Shown one piece after another: positions 9,414-18,763 of a DNA stretch of 64,000 nt. The DNA is from an uncultured bacterium. GTDB taxonomy: Bacteria; Muiribacteriota; Ozemobacteria; Ozemobacterales; Ozemobacteraceae. The notes under the pieces are model-generated. The model searched no databases, was not told the origin of the DNA, and saw nothing but the letters and a program-made list of their open reading frames with translations. Numbering within the stretch: position 1 is the stretch's first letter; each line of letters begins with the position of its first letter. Position numbers and translations under genes: made by a program. The stretch lies in the NCBI GenBank assembly GCA_937949615.1, contig CALEDQ010000032.1, positions 1-64,000 on the forward strand, in the 5' to 3' direction.

Positions 9414-12149
9414 TTACTGGAATATGCCAGACAGGTCTGACATATCGACTGCGAAATAAGTGTTGGTTTCATCAGTACCATTCTGGGCGGCAAAACCGAC
9501 TCTGACAATAATCGGCAGGCGTTTGAAGAGAAGAATCTGGCTTCGCAGCTCGATACCGCGGTCGGCATACAAGTGGAAACTTCCCTGATTGTTGACATCA
9601 CCGGTTTCCCAGAACAGTTCGGCAACCATGAATTCATTATATACCCAGCTGAGGAATTTGGGGAACCTGAAATTCACCGGTTTTCCGAGATGCAGGGCGA
9701 AGGCGCGCAAACGATCGCCTGATTTGAAAGCCGCTTCAAAGCCGCGCATGAAATCGGCTCCACCAAGACTCAGATCGTCTGGTCTTCTGATATCGTTTTC
9801 TTTATCATCTTCGGCGAGCCAGGTGCGGGCAGTTACAACCATGTTTTTGAACGGAAAATACTCTGCCCAGCGCAATGACATGCTGTCGTAGTTCATGTCG
9901 CCATCGAGAAATTCATTGCCACGCTTGTAGGTTGCAGTGATCGTGCGGCCCTTGCGCGGAAACACCTGCCAGTATGGTTCGGTGCGAATAGCCCGGTGAT
10001 TGATTTTGCCATAGAACGAATGGTCGCGACCAACGGTCGGGAATGGCCCCGGGCTGTTGGCAGGTATTTCGGCGATCAGCCTTTTTGTGAGATCCATGCC
10101 GACTGAAAGAGTCGTGGAAAGGTTCAACGGATAATCGATGTTGAGAATCTTCTCGCGACTGCGTTCGAAGTAATCATTGCTGAGGTAGCTCTTTTCGCGG
10201 GTCTGATCGACAATTGAAGCGGTCAGCTTGAACAGACCGAAGCGCTGCATGTAGGCTCCGGTATAGCCCCAATTCTGGCTTTCTAAACCATAGGTGGGGG
10301 CAATGACAATGCTGCTGCGGTCAAGGCGGTCAGTGCGATAGCTGTAAACCCCAAAAACATAACCGGCTTCATCTTCGCTGAGCAGTGGTTTCCAGTAGCT
10401 GGTGTGGTATTCGCTGCGATATCTGCTGCTCTTCTCAGGTTTGAACTCCTGAGTGATAACCGGCACATAGCTGGCGAGTTCGATTGTCTCAAGCGGGCTG
10501 GCAGCTTCGGCAAATGAAGTTTTCCAGAAACCGCCTCTGTCGAGGGTCACAACTTCAACACGATCCTGAGCGAAATTGATATCCCACACGCCACCCGGCA
10601 GCTGCGTATGCTTAACCAGCTTTTTGTCATCGTTATTTATAGAAAACAGCTGCGTGGTATAAAAGTCTTTCTCAGCAGCGAACCACAGTTTACCGTCTTC
10701 GCAGACCAGCGATCTGATATCGCCACGCGAGGCGAGAATTTCCATGGGTTTCTTTTCTTCGTCGTCCTTAACGATAGAGACAACCGCGAGCCTTTTTTTG
10801 AAATCGAAAGTTTCAAAAGTATAGTAAAGTTCACGGCAGGAGCGGCTTAGAGCCACATCCAGAGGTCTGATATCAGGGCCGAAATCAAATTCGACCTGAG
10901 TTGAATTTTTGAATTCGGGATCTACCGACATGATTCTGGTGATGCCGCTTTGGATCGAAGTATAGAAGATTCTGCCGAACTTGCGGCCCAGAGGTTTGAA
11001 GCTGCCTGGCTCGTTCACCAGGCACTTCTCTTTACCGTCCGGGGTTACCAGCCACAGCCCAAGTCGGCGCTGCTTCTGCGGGGTTACCCAGTAGCGGCCA
11101 ATGATGATTTCGCGTGATGAATCATCAATCATCAGCAGCGGGTGCACGTTTTTAAGTAGAATTCTGGGCTTCTGACTGCCCTTCTGATAGAAAAGATCAT
11201 AGGTTTCAGTGCTGTAGCGGCGTGAAGAGACCCAGACCTTTTCGTCAGGGCCAAGCTGTCGCAGTGAACGGAAAAACTGGCCACCAGCATCGCTGTCTTC
11301 GATTTCGAATTCCTGAGCCAAAGCCTTTTCTTTCAATTCGCTGCATCTTTCGCAGACATAGTCGCGATAGCTTTTGTAGGCATCTTTTAAACTCACGCCA
11401 AAATGCGCTTTAAAGAGTTTTTCGAAACCTGCCGGCTTGCGGAATATGCTCTTCATAAGATCGAGAGCGGCACCTTTTTTGTAGGTTTTTTCCCAGTATT
11501 CGAACATGCTGTGTGCCTGAAAAGTCATTTCTTCACGCACCAGCGTCGACTGGCTGAGAATTGTATTAAGCTGGTCGAGCGAGTAAAGCCGGTTGTGGCG
11601 GGCCATGTCGAGCAGGCGGCTGTAATGTATCGAATCAAGGGGAAACGCGTAGCTAAGCGCCATGCCATCCATGAACCACTGTGGCACAGCCAGCATTGCC
11701 AGCTGACGCCGCCATGAATTGCTCGATGCCGCGAGAGTTCGCAGAATCAGAATATTCGCAAGCCGCATGGCAAAGCGTTTTTCGAGAGAATAGGCACGGG
11801 TCGAAAGCACGCCGATTTCTTCGAACATGCCAAGGTTGATCCAGTCGAAATCTGAGTCGTTCGAGCTGCTGATGCGATCATCATGGTCGTTGAGAATGAC
11901 TGTCGCCTCATATTGTTTCTGCTCGGGGAAAAATTCTATCAGACGTTCGCGCACATGAGTAAAGGCAGTAAGAATACGCGGAATCGCCTTTTCAGCCGTC
12001 TGCGGAAAATAAAGGCGGATACCGGAAGAAGCGACGATTCTATAATCGCCGAGTTGCCGGTAGACATCGTTCAATTCTACAGCCGAAGCGGCAGCACCAA
12101 ACCAACCAACCATCAGAAGAGCAAGTATGTATATTTTTCTGAGTGACAT
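9414..12149 (-). CDS. Outer-membrane fusion protein: peptidase-MA-like domain, beta-propeller-like middle, surface-antigen beta-barrel
   Basis: A 911-residue protein with a signal peptide ending near AAASAVE. Residues ~25-270 resemble MA-type gluzincin peptidase folds (LAVPQWFMDGMALSY corresponds to the W-x-x-E-G-x-A-x-Y motif), but no HExxH is present and the Glu is Asp, so the domain is probably not catalytic. Residues ~280-560 have repeated short strands like a TolB-type propeller. From ~620 to the end, alternating strands and SLGGADFMRGFEAAFKSG resemble BamA/surface-antigen barrels, ending in an aromatic-x terminus (IFQ). The start is ATG 12149 with GAGGGG just upstream. It begins 12 nt after dnaE and probably shares its transcript. 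A surface or envelope-assembly role is inferred. Confidence 0.6.
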   Translation of the reverse strand: MSLRKIYILALLMVGWFGAAASAVELNDVYRQLGDYRIVASSGIRLYFPQTAEKAIPRILTAFTHVRERLIEFFPEQKQYEATVILNDHDDRISSSNDSDFDWINLGMFEEIGVLSTRAYSLEKRFAMRLANILILRTLAASSNSWRRQLAMLAVPQWFMDGMALSYAFPLDSIHYSRLLDMARHNRLYSLDQLNTILSQSTLVREEMTFQAHSMFEYWEKTYKKGAALDLMKSIFRKPAGFEKLFKAHFGVSLKDAYKSYRDYVCERCSELKEKALAQEFEIEDSDAGGQFFRSLRQLGPDEKVWVSSRRYSTETYDLFYQKGSQKPRILLKNVHPLLMIDDSSREIIIGRYWVTPQKQRRLGLWLVTPDGKEKCLVNEPGSFKPLGRKFGRIFYTSIQSGITRIMSVDPEFKNSTQVEFDFGPDIRPLDVALSRSCRELYYTFETFDFKKRLAVVSIVKDDEEKKPMEILASRGDIRSLVCEDGKLWFAAEKDFYTTQLFSINNDDKKLVKHTQLPGGVWDINFAQDRVEVVTLDRGGFWKTSFAEAASPLETIELASYVPVITQEFKPEKSSRYRSEYHTSYWKPLLSEDEAGYVFGVYSYRTDRLDRSSIVIAPTYGLESQNWGYTGAYMQRFGLFKLTASIVDQTREKSYLSNDYFERSREKILNIDYPLNLSTTLSVGMDLTKRLIAEIPANSPGPFPTVGRDHSFYGKINHRAIRTEPYWQVFPRKGRTITATYKRGNEFLDGDMNYDSMSLRWAEYFPFKNMVVTARTWLAEDDKENDIRRPDDLSLGGADFMRGFEAAFKSGDRLRAFALHLGKPVNFRFPKFLSWVYNEFMVAELFWETGDVNNQGSFHLYADRGIELRSQILLFKRLPIIVRVGFAAQNGTDETNTYFAVDMSDLSGIFQ

Positions 12150-12161
12150 TTTCCCCTCTTT

Positions 12162-15100
12162 TCAGCCTTCAGCGACCTTGAAGTTCCGGCGCGGCCGGAA
12201 GCTTTTGCGGGTCAATATTTCAAGCTGCGGAAACTCAATTTTGATCGTATTTTTACCACAAATTTTCTCCCAGCCTTTTATCAGAGCGGGAGTCAAACTG
12301 ATTCTGAATCTGGCCGGCGGCTTCAGCATAACCCTGCCACCTTCAGGAACCTGAATGCGAATGGTGAACGGCAGCTGCCCCGGGCTGGTCTGGAGAAGAG
12401 CCAGAAGCTTGCTGTAGGTCTGTTTTTCGGCAAAAGCTGCCGGAATCGCCAGCGTGATTTTCGAAAAGCCTTCGGCGTTGAAATCGTCGAGAACCAGAAT
12501 TTTTTCGATATTGGCCTTGATGGTACCATCGATCAGCTGCGTCTGAACGATCATAAACAAAGGTTCATCGATTTTGAGCAGGTGATGGTATTGTTCGTAA
12601 GCCTTAGGGAAAATGGTGACATCGACAGCGGCATTATCGGCTTCGAGGGTCAGAAAGGCCATCGTATCACCTTTTTTTGTCAGATGTCGTTTGTAACCGG
12701 TGAGAATGCCGGCAATGCGGCAGGTCTGGCCATCCTGAGCCTCTGCCAGAGAAGGAAGCGAATGCGTCGAGAATACTTTTCCGAGCGGCGCAACCGAAGC
12801 GAACGGGTCACCGGTCAGATAGTAACCGAAAACTTCCTTTTCTGCCTGCAGCAGCTCTTTTTCAGGCAGCTCCGGGATATCGGGCGGCTTGATTTCAGCC
12901 TCGGACATGCCGCTGTCTTCGCCGCCAAGAAGATCAAAAAAAGTTGCCTGACCGGCAAGGCGATCTTTCATCGCCGACTGGCCGGCTTTCAGAGCCTCGG
13001 TAGCCATCTGCAGCAGCTGGCTTTTTTTGAGCCCGAAACCGTCGAGTGCCCCGGCTTTGATCAGGGCATCGATTACCCGCGCGTTTACCTGCCGGGTATC
13101 GACCCGGCGGGTCAGATCGGCAAGCGACTTGAACGGGCCACCTTTACTGCGCTGTTCGACGATTGAATCGACGGCGCCCTGCCCTACCCCTTTGATAGCG
13201 CTGAGCCCATAGCGGATATTGCCGCCGTCAACTTTGAACAGGCCAACAGAGGCGTTGATATCAGGGGTCAGAATTTCCATACCGAGAGTTCGGCATTCAT
13301 CGATATACTCGGCAATCTTGTCGGTGTCGTTGATTTCAGATGAAAGAACGGCCGCCATGAATTCTACCGGGTAGTGCGCCTTGAGATACGCAGTTCTGAA
13401 AGTAACGATGGCATAAGCAGCCGAGTGCGACTTATTGAAACCGTATTCAGCAAAGCCAGCCATAAGGTCGAAAATCGACTGTGCCAGCGCACCGTCAATG
13501 CCTCTTTCGATCGCACCTTTAACGAAAAGCTTGCCCATCTTTTCCATGACTTCGGCAATCTTTTTACCCATCGCTTTGCGAAGAGCATCTGCTTGAGCCA
13601 TGGTAAAACCGGCAAGAACGTTAGCGGTCTGCATGACCTGCTCCTGATACAGGAAAACACCGTAAGTATCTTTAAGAACAGGCTCCAGGTCAGGGTGCGG
13701 GTAGGCCATTTCCTTGCGGCCGTGTTTGCGTTCGACAAAATCGTCGACCATGCCGGAACTGAGCGGACCCGGGCGGTACATGGCGAGAAGCGCGATGATG
13801 TCTTCGAAGACTGAAGGCTTGAGGCGGGCAATCAGGTTGCGCATGCCCGCAGATTCGAGCTGGAATATTCCGAGGGTCAGAGCCTGCTGCAGCAGTTGAT
13901 AAACTTTGGGGTCATCGATAGGTGCTTTTTCGAGATCGACGTCGATGCCACGGCTCTCTTTGATGTTTTCGAGGGCTCGCTGCAGGATTGTAAGGGTCTT
14001 GAGGCCAAGAAAGTCCATTTTGAGAAGGCCGATCGACTCGATCGCGTTCTTCTCATATTGGGTCATGATGTTTTTGTCTTTATCGATGCAGAGCGGCACG
14101 ATATCCATCAGATCGATGGCCGAGATAACGATGCCGCAGGCATGGACGCCAGTGTGCCTGACCAGACCGTCGACGGTGCCGGCAATTTTCAGCAGGCGTT
14201 TCTGCTGTTCGGTGCCATGCTCGACGATTTCTTTGAGCTCCGGCACATCGTTCACAACGGCTTTGAGGTGAATACCGGGCTTTTCAGGGATCATTTTGGC
14301 GATTCTGTCGACTTCGGGCAGTTCCATGCCCATGACGCGGCCGATGTCGCGAATCGCCATCTTGGCGAGAATAAAGTTGAAGGTAATGATCTGCGAAACC
14401 CGGTTGTAACCGTATTTTTCTTTGACGTAGTCGATGACTTTCTGGCGACCGTCGTCGCTGAAGTCGACATCGATATCGGGCATGCTGATACGCTCAGGGT
14501 TGAGAAAGCGTTCGAACAGCAGGCCATACTTCAGCGGGTCGATGTCAGTTATACCGAGCAGATAGGCGATAATCGAACCGGCGGCAGAACCGCGCCCCGG
14601 TCCAACCGGAACTCCCATTTCACGGGCAGCTCTGATGAAATCCCAGACGATGAGAAAGTAATCACAGAAACCCATGCGCTTAACGACCGAAAGCTCGTAT
14701 TCAAGACGTTTTTCGACAACTTCGCCGGGGCTCTGGGAGCCATAGCGCCAGGTATAACCGGCAACACAAAGCTCGGTCAGATAACTTTCAGAGGTTTTGC
14801 CATCGGGAATCTCGAATTCGGGGAGAATGGACTTACCCAGGGTAAGCTGCACATTGCAGCGTTCGGCAATACGCAGGGTGTTGGTTATTGCATCCGGCCA
14901 TTCAGAGAACAGTTCGGTCATTTCCTGCGGCGATTTAAGGTAGAATTCGCGTGAGCCAAAGCGCATTCTGTTGACGTCGTCGATCTTCGAGTTGGTATTG
15001 AGGCAGAGCAGCGCATCCTGGGCTTCCCAGTCGTCGGGTTTTACATAGTGACTGTCGTTGGTGGCGACGATCGGGCAGTCGCAGGCCCGGGCTACTTCGA

Positions 15101-15671
15101 CGAGAGATCGCAGAATCTTTATCTGATCAGTCAGGCCATGGTTCTGAATTTCAACATAAAAGTTTTCTTTACCGAGAATCTGCTGATAGCGTTTGATGGC
15201 GGCCATGGCGCCTTCTCGGTCTTCTTCGAGCAGTTCTTTGGGTATTTCGCCGGCGAGGCAGGCCCCAAGGCCTATCAGACCCTCTTTATGCTGCTCGAGC
15301 AGGGCAAAGTCGATTCTCGGTTTGTAATAAAAGCCCTTGGTGAAAGCAATTGTCGAAAGTTTGACCAGATTGCGATAGCCTTCGATATTGCGTGCCAGCA
15401 GTACCAGATGATACAGAGGCAGATCACGCTTGTTGTCAGTATGAGACCCGGCGGTTAAATAGGCCTCAAAACCGATGATCGGTTTAACACCCTTTTTGAT
15501 GGCATACTGGTACAGTTCGATGGCGCCAAACATGTTGCCATGGTCAGTGAGGGCAATGGCCGGCATGCGAAAGCGCCGGGCCGCATCAACAATGGCTTTG
15601 ACCGGTGCGGCCCCGTCGAGCAGACTGTAATGGCTATGTACATGCAGATGGACAAAATTGGTATGAAACAT
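12162..15671 (-). CDS. dnaE: DNA polymerase III alpha subunit
   Basis: The replicative polymerase catalytic subunit, 1169 residues. The N-terminal PHP domain opens with FVHLHVHSHYSLLDG and LTDHGNM. The palm carries the catalytic carboxylates in MPDIDVDFSDDGR. YNRVSQIITF, GFNKSHSAAYA and a C-terminal OB-fold/beta-binding region follow. Length agrees with DnaE (about 1160) rather than PolC. The open frame reaches 15722 through a TTG, but ATG at 15671 begins exactly where other DnaE proteins do. A TATAAT on the minus strand (15681-15686) ends 9 nt before this ATG, so the leader would be 0-3 nt. It is the first gene of a five-gene operon with an outer-membrane protein, a glycosidase-like protein, ygiQ and a GNAT gene. 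Confidence 0.96.
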   Translation of the reverse strand: MFHTNFVHLHVHSHYSLLDGAAPVKAIVDAARRFRMPAIALTDHGNMFGAIELYQYAIKKGVKPIIGFEAYLTAGSHTDNKRDLPLYHLVLLARNIEGYRNLVKLSTIAFTKGFYYKPRIDFALLEQHKEGLIGLGACLAGEIPKELLEEDREGAMAAIKRYQQILGKENFYVEIQNHGLTDQIKILRSLVEVARACDCPIVATNDSHYVKPDDWEAQDALLCLNTNSKIDDVNRMRFGSREFYLKSPQEMTELFSEWPDAITNTLRIAERCNVQLTLGKSILPEFEIPDGKTSESYLTELCVAGYTWRYGSQSPGEVVEKRLEYELSVVKRMGFCDYFLIVWDFIRAAREMGVPVGPGRGSAAGSIIAYLLGITDIDPLKYGLLFERFLNPERISMPDIDVDFSDDGRQKVIDYVKEKYGYNRVSQIITFNFILAKMAIRDIGRVMGMELPEVDRIAKMIPEKPGIHLKAVVNDVPELKEIVEHGTEQQKRLLKIAGTVDGLVRHTGVHACGIVISAIDLMDIVPLCIDKDKNIMTQYEKNAIESIGLLKMDFLGLKTLTILQRALENIKESRGIDVDLEKAPIDDPKVYQLLQQALTLGIFQLESAGMRNLIARLKPSVFEDIIALLAMYRPGPLSSGMVDDFVERKHGRKEMAYPHPDLEPVLKDTYGVFLYQEQVMQTANVLAGFTMAQADALRKAMGKKIAEVMEKMGKLFVKGAIERGIDGALAQSIFDLMAGFAEYGFNKSHSAAYAIVTFRTAYLKAHYPVEFMAAVLSSEINDTDKIAEYIDECRTLGMEILTPDINASVGLFKVDGGNIRYGLSAIKGVGQGAVDSIVEQRSKGGPFKSLADLTRRVDTRQVNARVIDALIKAGALDGFGLKKSQLLQMATEALKAGQSAMKDRLAGQATFFDLLGGEDSGMSEAEIKPPDIPELPEKELLQAEKEVFGYYLTGDPFASVAPLGKVFSTHSLPSLAEAQDGQTCRIAGILTGYKRHLTKKGDTMAFLTLEADNAAVDVTIFPKAYEQYHHLLKIDEPLFMIVQTQLIDGTIKANIEKILVLDDFNAEGFSKITLAIPAAFAEKQTYSKLLALLQTSPGQLPFTIRIQVPEGGRVMLKPPARFRISLTPALIKGWEKICGKNTIKIEFPQLEILTRKSFRPRRNFKVAEG

Positions 15672-15787
15672 GGCGGATAAATTATATCGCAAAGTCCTTT
15701 CATATAAGCAATTTTTTTGCAAATTTACACAACAATTAAAAGCTTCTTTAATAAGGTGAGAAATGCAAAATTTTGCTGTGTCACAAA

Positions 15788-15825
15788 CAAAGCAAAGGTA
15801 TAATCTGAGAATAACCTTTGCTTTG
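15788..15825 (+). promoter_or_regulatory. Perfect 12-bp inverted repeat overlapping a TATAAT box upstream of the first cyclase pair
   Basis: CAAAGCAAAGGT (15788-15799) and ACCTTTGCTTTG (15814-15825) are perfect inverted repeats with a 14-nt spacer. TATAAT (15799-15804) begins at the end of the left arm; a TTGCTG (15773-15778) lies 20 bp upstream, longer than usual. The transcript would start near 15811, inside the repeat. The layout suits an operator for a dimeric repressor; an RNA hairpin is possible only if transcription begins further upstream. Confidence 0.6.
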
Positions 15826-15838
15826 GGTAAGAGATCGT

Positions 15839-18763
15839 GTGAAGAAAATATTCAACATTTTTGCCAGCTATTTCCGGAACATTTTTGGCCTCCTCTTTCC
15901 GGTTCTTATTACCCTTGGAATCGCTTATTCCGCCATAGAGTTTTACACAATTCTCAACAGAGATGAGATAATAAGAAAACGAAATCTCTGGAGTGAAAAG
16001 GCTCAGATAGTTCTTGCCTCAATAAGATCTTGTCATACATTTTCTGACCTGATATCAGAGGCTGGCAACCGTCTGGCAGAAGAATTCGAAAACAACGGCA
16101 ATTTTTCGCCAGAAGATTTCCTCAAGCTGTTAAAAAAGCATTTTGATCACGACTTTATTGACGATCAAACCCTGATATGGCTTTTTTCTGTCAGCGGCAA
16201 TAAAATCCTCCCGATAAATTACCCGGGCCTGGCCACAACTCATCAGAGGGTCATGCAAAGGGTTATTCAGGGTTTTCTCGAGTTTTCCAACAACCCCCTA
16301 ATGAGTCAGAATGAAATCAGTTCAAAAGAAAAGTTTATCAGAGGTGTCTTCGGGCCTTATTCTGCGCCTCTTTCAGTTGGCAAACAACGAGAAGGAAAAC
16401 TTACCCCGATCAGCTTTGAAGGGAAAAAATTTTACCTTTACTGGCGTCAATACCGGGATGAAAAGAATACAAAAGCTGTTGCCACAATGCTTTTCCCTGC
16501 TGAAAGAAGTGCCAATATCCAACAGGTGCTTCAGATAATATCTGACAGAACACTTGAAACAACCAAAAAACATCTGGCCATAGCCTTTGTTCCTATTAAG
16601 GGACTGAGGAACCAATTCAAAACAGTTCTTCCGGCAAAAATTCAACAGAACAGCGATTATCACTCAAAACTTGCAGCAACGCTTGAAAGAGTTACCTGTG
16701 AAATTGACGACAAAGGCAAACAAATCTATGAAACAGCCGGGCATCTATTTCTCAGGGGCTTTTTAACTGCCGACCTTCCGTACGATGCGGTTATTTTTGC
16801 CCCAAAACCAGGAGCGCTTGCGTTCAAAAAACCGGATTTTTTTCATGCCACTGCCGTTACTGTTCTTTTCTGGATTGCTGTTTTTGCCTTTTTTTACTGG
16901 CGTGACGGGCGAATCGGGCTCCCCCTGCCGGTATCTTTCAGAGTCCTGTTTTTTCTCGCCGGACTGATTCCAATTCTTGCAATGCTTTCCGCTGGCTACT
17001 CGCTGATTGAAGAGTCATATCACAACGAAATTGTCGAATTGCGACGGGAAAGCAGTCAGATACTCAATGGCATTAACGAAAGAAGTGATAATCTGCTGCA
17101 CCTTTTTGGCTACCACATATCAGAGATTCTCAAAAATCCGAGAGTTCAGAATCTGCTCAACACGGGCAGCCGAACAGACACTGAAAAAGCTTTTGCCGCG
17201 ATAAGAAATAAAATGCTGAGCATGGAACTGACGCTTGATTTTCTCTTTGTCGCCTATCCTGGCATATCTTCAGAAATACTTGTGGCTGACCAGCGCCAAA
17301 GAGCAGCAGTAAAAACAACTTTCAGCCTTCTCGGCCCGGGCGTATATAAAATGAACCAGCTTTTGAGTCAGTTGACACCGTTGCCGGCAATTAAAATGGA
17401 CGCGAGCCAGAAAAATTTCTACCAGATTCTTTCAGGCCTGCCCAACGATTCTCTTGCTGCAACTTTCTTTATTGCTTACGAAAAGGCAGGGTTCGTAAAC
17501 TATGGCAGCTCCGGGAAAAACTATTATTATACCGCCATACTGACGAAAGACGGGAAAATCGTATCTTACCTTATCTTTGGTGCAGGCTCTGAGAATGTTT
17601 TTCGGCGTTATCTGGCCAGAGAACTGGATTTGCACAATTCTTCCGGGGCAAACGTTTTTTTTGCTGCCGAACAACAGACTAATTCAGACTTTTCGATTTT
17701 TCCATTCAAGAAAATGCAGATTCTGCAAAGCCGGGCAGGAAAAAAGGCATTCTCGCTGATGAAAAACTGCCGCAGCTCGATTTTTGAGAAGTCTATCACC
17801 GACAGCGAACACCTCTACCTTTTTTACCCCATGAGCAAAATGCCCAGATATGCGGGAGGCAGCATTGTCTCTTTGTCCGGGCCAAATTTAAAAAGGCAGA
17901 CAAAAACTCTGCTGCTTTTTTCAGCTGCCATCCTGCTCAGCTGTCTTATGTATGTCGTATCTGTCTTTGCAACTTCGCACCTTCTGAACCCCCTGGAAAA
18001 AATCAATCTCGTTCTTCACAATATAAGTCTGGGAAACCTCGATACAAGCCTGGACATCGATCGCCAGGACGAACTGGGACAGCTCGCAAACGCGGTAAGT
18101 CTTATGCAGAACGGCTTCAAAGAAAGACTTCGACTGGGAAAATATGTTTCAACCACCCTGGATAAAAGCCTTTCACAAGGCTCAAGCTTTGAAGATATAA
18201 AAAAGGCAAGAGAAATTACCGGAACAGTCATGTTTTCAGACATCCGCAGTTTCACCACACTCTCAGAAAGTTTTCCGCCGTCGGAAATTGCGGAAATGCT
18301 GAACTCACATCTTGAAAGCATGTCGAAAGAAATTCAGACCATGGGAGGGCAGGTTGAACAGTTTATCGGCGATGCCATCGTCGCATTTTTCCCTGACACT
18401 GCGCCGGGAGACAGTCGTTCTGCAGCATTGAGAGCTGCTCTGGCCGCACATTCTTCTCACCTCCAGCTTTGCCAGCAACGCCATGAAGAGGGCCGTTTCA
18501 CTTATGCAATCGGAATAGGTCTGCAGCATGGAGTTGTAATTGCCGGTTCACTGGTTACTCCTGGGCGTTATGAATTTTCTATCATCGGCGAAGCCAGACA
18601 TCAGGCCGAAGAATTTGAAGCACTCAGCAAACTTGGCTCACACACAAAAATTATCGTTTCTGAATACTTTTTAGAGACTTTGAATAGAGAGAAAATTGCC
18701 CACTTCATGCCACTGAAGGACACAGGAGCCTTTGAATTGATGGAAGGGGCAACAGAAGCATGA
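15839..18763 (+). CDS. Membrane class III cyclase, C1-type half-site (metal-binding residues only)
   Basis: A 974-residue integral membrane protein. TM1 is near residues 12-36, a long extracytoplasmic region follows, TM2-TM3 are near 334-352 and 366-390, a second extracytoplasmic region follows, and TM4 is near 690-715. Then come a HAMP segment (~716-770) and a class III cyclase domain (~794-960). Both metal-binding aspartates are present: D801 in FSDIRSFT and D845 in FIGDAIVAFF, 44 residues apart as in mammalian C1. The other half of the site is lost: Gln841 replaces the base-specifying Lys, Ser914 stands at the Asp/Thr position, and His921 and Glu925 replace the transition-state Asn and Arg. 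A homodimer should be inactive. GTG 15839 is preferred to TTG 15818, which lies inside the inverted repeat. The stop overlaps the next start (ATGA). Confidence 0.85.
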   Translation: MKKIFNIFASYFRNIFGLLFPVLITLGIAYSAIEFYTILNRDEIIRKRNLWSEKAQIVLASIRSCHTFSDLISEAGNRLAEEFENNGNFSPEDFLKLLKKHFDHDFIDDQTLIWLFSVSGNKILPINYPGLATTHQRVMQRVIQGFLEFSNNPLMSQNEISSKEKFIRGVFGPYSAPLSVGKQREGKLTPISFEGKKFYLYWRQYRDEKNTKAVATMLFPAERSANIQQVLQIISDRTLETTKKHLAIAFVPIKGLRNQFKTVLPAKIQQNSDYHSKLAATLERVTCEIDDKGKQIYETAGHLFLRGFLTADLPYDAVIFAPKPGALAFKKPDFFHATAVTVLFWIAVFAFFYWRDGRIGLPLPVSFRVLFFLAGLIPILAMLSAGYSLIEESYHNEIVELRRESSQILNGINERSDNLLHLFGYHISEILKNPRVQNLLNTGSRTDTEKAFAAIRNKMLSMELTLDFLFVAYPGISSEILVADQRQRAAVKTTFSLLGPGVYKMNQLLSQLTPLPAIKMDASQKNFYQILSGLPNDSLAATFFIAYEKAGFVNYGSSGKNYYYTAILTKDGKIVSYLIFGAGSENVFRRYLARELDLHNSSGANVFFAAEQQTNSDFSIFPFKKMQILQSRAGKKAFSLMKNCRSSIFEKSITDSEHLYLFYPMSKMPRYAGGSIVSLSGPNLKRQTKTLLLFSAAILLSCLMYVVSVFATSHLLNPLEKINLVLHNISLGNLDTSLDIDRQDELGQLANAVSLMQNGFKERLRLGKYVSTTLDKSLSQGSSFEDIKKAREITGTVMFSDIRSFTTLSESFPPSEIAEMLNSHLESMSKEIQTMGGQVEQFIGDAIVAFFPDTAPGDSRSAALRAALAAHSSHLQLCQQRHEEGRFTYAIGIGLQHGVVIAGSLVTPGRYEFSIIGEARHQAEEFEALSKLGSHTKIIVSEYFLETLNREKIAHFMPLKDTGAFELMEGATEA

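Noticed and set aside
13896..14954. 352-codon open frame on the plus strand
   Set aside because: It is antisense to the conserved polymerase domain of dnaE and has no recognisable motif or Shine-Dalgarno; a codon-bias shadow.
15818..15838. TTG at 15818 as the start of the first cyclase
   Set aside because: It lies within the right arm of the inverted repeat and only a few nt after the predicted transcript start; GTG 15839 is preferred.
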